A DNA stretch of 64,000 nt from Stenopsyche tienmushanensis. Taxonomy: Eukaryota > Arthropoda > Insecta > Trichoptera > Stenopsychidae. The position numbers and the translations under genes were made by a program. Numbering within the stretch: the first letter of the stretch is position 1; every line of letters begins with the position of its first letter. Below are positions 62,340 through 64,000 of this stretch, piece after piece. The stretch covers positions 930,001 through 994,000 of the forward strand of contig WACJ01000551.1 in NCBI GenBank assembly GCA_008973525.1, written 5' to 3'. A model generated the notes under the pieces. It was not told where the DNA came from, searched no databases, and saw only the letters and a program-made list of their open reading frames with translations.

Positions 62340-64000
62340 TTGCGTTACTTAATACAATCTTGTAATGTGAATACCTTACTAATAATAAATCATTATAATG
62401 CTTGAAAATAGTATAAATGCAATCAATTAGCTTATATTTGCATTATTGTGAAAATCGACGAACATGGCGAGTAAATACTAGTTTTTTACCATTCGACGAT
62501 ATATTCAATTTTATCTCCTGTAGTAGAGTTGTCATGCTGATTGCGTCTCCATGGTAGGGAAAATTGAATCATTTTTCAATTAGAACACAATTCAAACGAG
62601 TCAATTTATGATTTCACAACCATGAAATGACGGCTCGAATTTGCGTCGAGTTGGATTGCATCGGTAAAGTGTCATTTTTCATTTGCGAAAATATTTCACG
62701 ATTCTGAAAAACATCGATCTATGGAGCTAGTGTCGGGCTGTAAAAGTTGCGTACAATCGTATTCGTTTTGATATTTTTCAGCATTTGCATGAGGAATCAT
62801 GAAAGCCGACGTATTGTGCTGGTTTCGAGCATAAATAGCAAAAAACGGATGTAAGCGAGGCAAACATGCGTAAATATACACGTAATAGATTAGAAAGTCC
62901 GCGGTGGGGTTGTAAAGTTTCACCCGGGGTGTTTGATTAATTTGTACTGGGCGCGAGGGAGGGATTTGTTCGTGTGGACGTATTAAGCACGCCACTGGCA
63001 CAATTGAGTTATGTGTATTGCACATTTTATTTACGAACTGGCAATTCCATTTTTTAAGCCAATTGAATTGAGTGATATTTTCATTAGCGTGACGTATCAG
63101 ATACAAAAAATGTTCTTGGATTTCATGAAATTGATAAAATATGGTGCATTTTTATTTTGCATACGTGGATAAAGGCCTGTTTCTATGAACAATGTGTTTT
63201 TGAAATGTACTGTTTCGATGAATACGTGACCCAATTTTTTTTTACCGAAATGGCATGATTCAGTTAAAGTTCATTAAAAATATAAAAGTAATCAAATATA
63301 TTTTTAACAAATTAAGCCTCTAATTTCATACTGCACCATTCAACTAATTTCATTTCTAGGGAAACCAAATATTTGTTTATTTGGTTAATGAAAATTTTAA
63401 AATTCAACTGCTTGATCTGCTTGGACGATTAGTCTTTTCAGAATATTTATTTACAAATCTTAAAAAAAGAGAGACTCAGCTGCGAGACTTCAATGACGAA
63501 CCACTTATTTTTTGAGCGTTTTCGTGGAACACAAATGCCATCAACATTAAATATTTGTGTGAAACGAAAAAGCTCATAAAATTGCTATATTTTCTCGTGA
63601 TAAGTTCACGTTTATCATTTTTTAATATACATTATTGATAATAAAATCCAAATGCATATAATTTATATAAATATCAAAATTATTTTAGGTAAGATCATGT
63701 CAACAACTAAACTTGTTTAGCCAGGGGAAATTCAATGATCTCCCGGGAGAACGATGTCGTTGTTACTGAATCCATAGTATTAAGAGATTAAAGTGTCCTT
63801 ATTTAGAATTGCAACTGACAGGATCAAAATAGTCTAATTTGAATCAAGTAATTTCGCCCACCCTGCAAATATATTCACAAAACTACGATGAAAAATTGGA
63901 CAATGACTGACATGTAATGACTTTAAAAATGATTTCTAATATCCATCATATGCATTCATTTTGAAAAATAATTTTAAATATTGTGGTTAAATTTATTTTT
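62340..64000. other. no gene recognised
   Basis: A+T-rich with a G+C-richer patch at about 62870-63010. The 136-codon minus frame 62696-63106 has no recognisable domain, signal or splice context and I treat it as chance, with low certainty. Confidence 0.45.

Noticed and set aside
62696..63106. 136-codon minus-strand frame
   Set aside because: No recognisable domain, no splice context and an A+T-rich codon pattern typical of chance frames here.

Overview
The window looks like A+T-rich intergenic or intronic DNA from an animal, most likely an insect. The reasons are the many degraded mariner, Tc1-like, Tigger/jerky (pogo-type), piggyBac-type and Helitron-like fragments, LTR remnants of the TGTAACG...TTACA kind, and the absence of any prokaryotic gene organisation. 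I found no intact protein-coding gene, no rRNA and no convincing tRNA. Almost every longer open frame that can be identified belongs to a broken transposase; the rest are chance frames in G+C-richer patches.

Layout. 1-5.4 kb is a transposon graveyard: a piggyBac-type element cut by the window edge, two mariner C-terminal tails, a Tigger/jerky remnant, an inverted pair of an IS630/mariner-superfamily repeat, two copies of an unclassified repeat here called R1, and a Helitron-like terminus. 5.4-11.1 kb holds nothing recognisable. 11.1-20 kb has three broken mariners, a tandem Helitron-like terminus and a third R1 copy. 20-25 kb is mostly unique sequence with G+C-rich islands. 24.9-25.5 kb is a solo LTR. 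28.1-29.0 kb is a minus-strand mariner. 33.4-34.3 kb is the best-preserved mariner, with perfect inverted ends and a TA target duplication. 36.8-37.6 kb is a mariner that kept its ends and DNA-binding region but lost its catalytic domain. 40.5-40.9 kb is an old mariner N-terminus. 43.8-49.6 kb carries two Tigger/jerky copies in opposite orientation, with R1 copy 4 beside the first. 50-57 kb is mainly unassigned. 57.9-58.5 kb is a Tc1-like remnant. 61.0-62.3 kb pairs a second, related solo LTR with a piggyBac-type MITE flanked by TTAA.

Between these elements lie discrete G+C-richer islands of about 300-900 bp, for example near 18.3, 21, 24, 34.7, 39.2, 41.1, 43.3 and 55.5 kb. They have no sustained coding signal. 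Several contain CCATAAA, which resembles published Caudal/Abd-B type sites, so they are candidate conserved regulatory elements of a neighbouring gene; that is inference.

None of the transposases can be functional as read: each has stops, frameshifts, lost catalytic residues or large deletions. The most unusual unexplained structures are a run of four short hairpins at 41780-41952, an 18-bp-arm palindrome at 31173-31210, the R1 family with a conserved internal dyad, and a 12-bp hairpin at the junction of a Tigger copy and an R1 copy.
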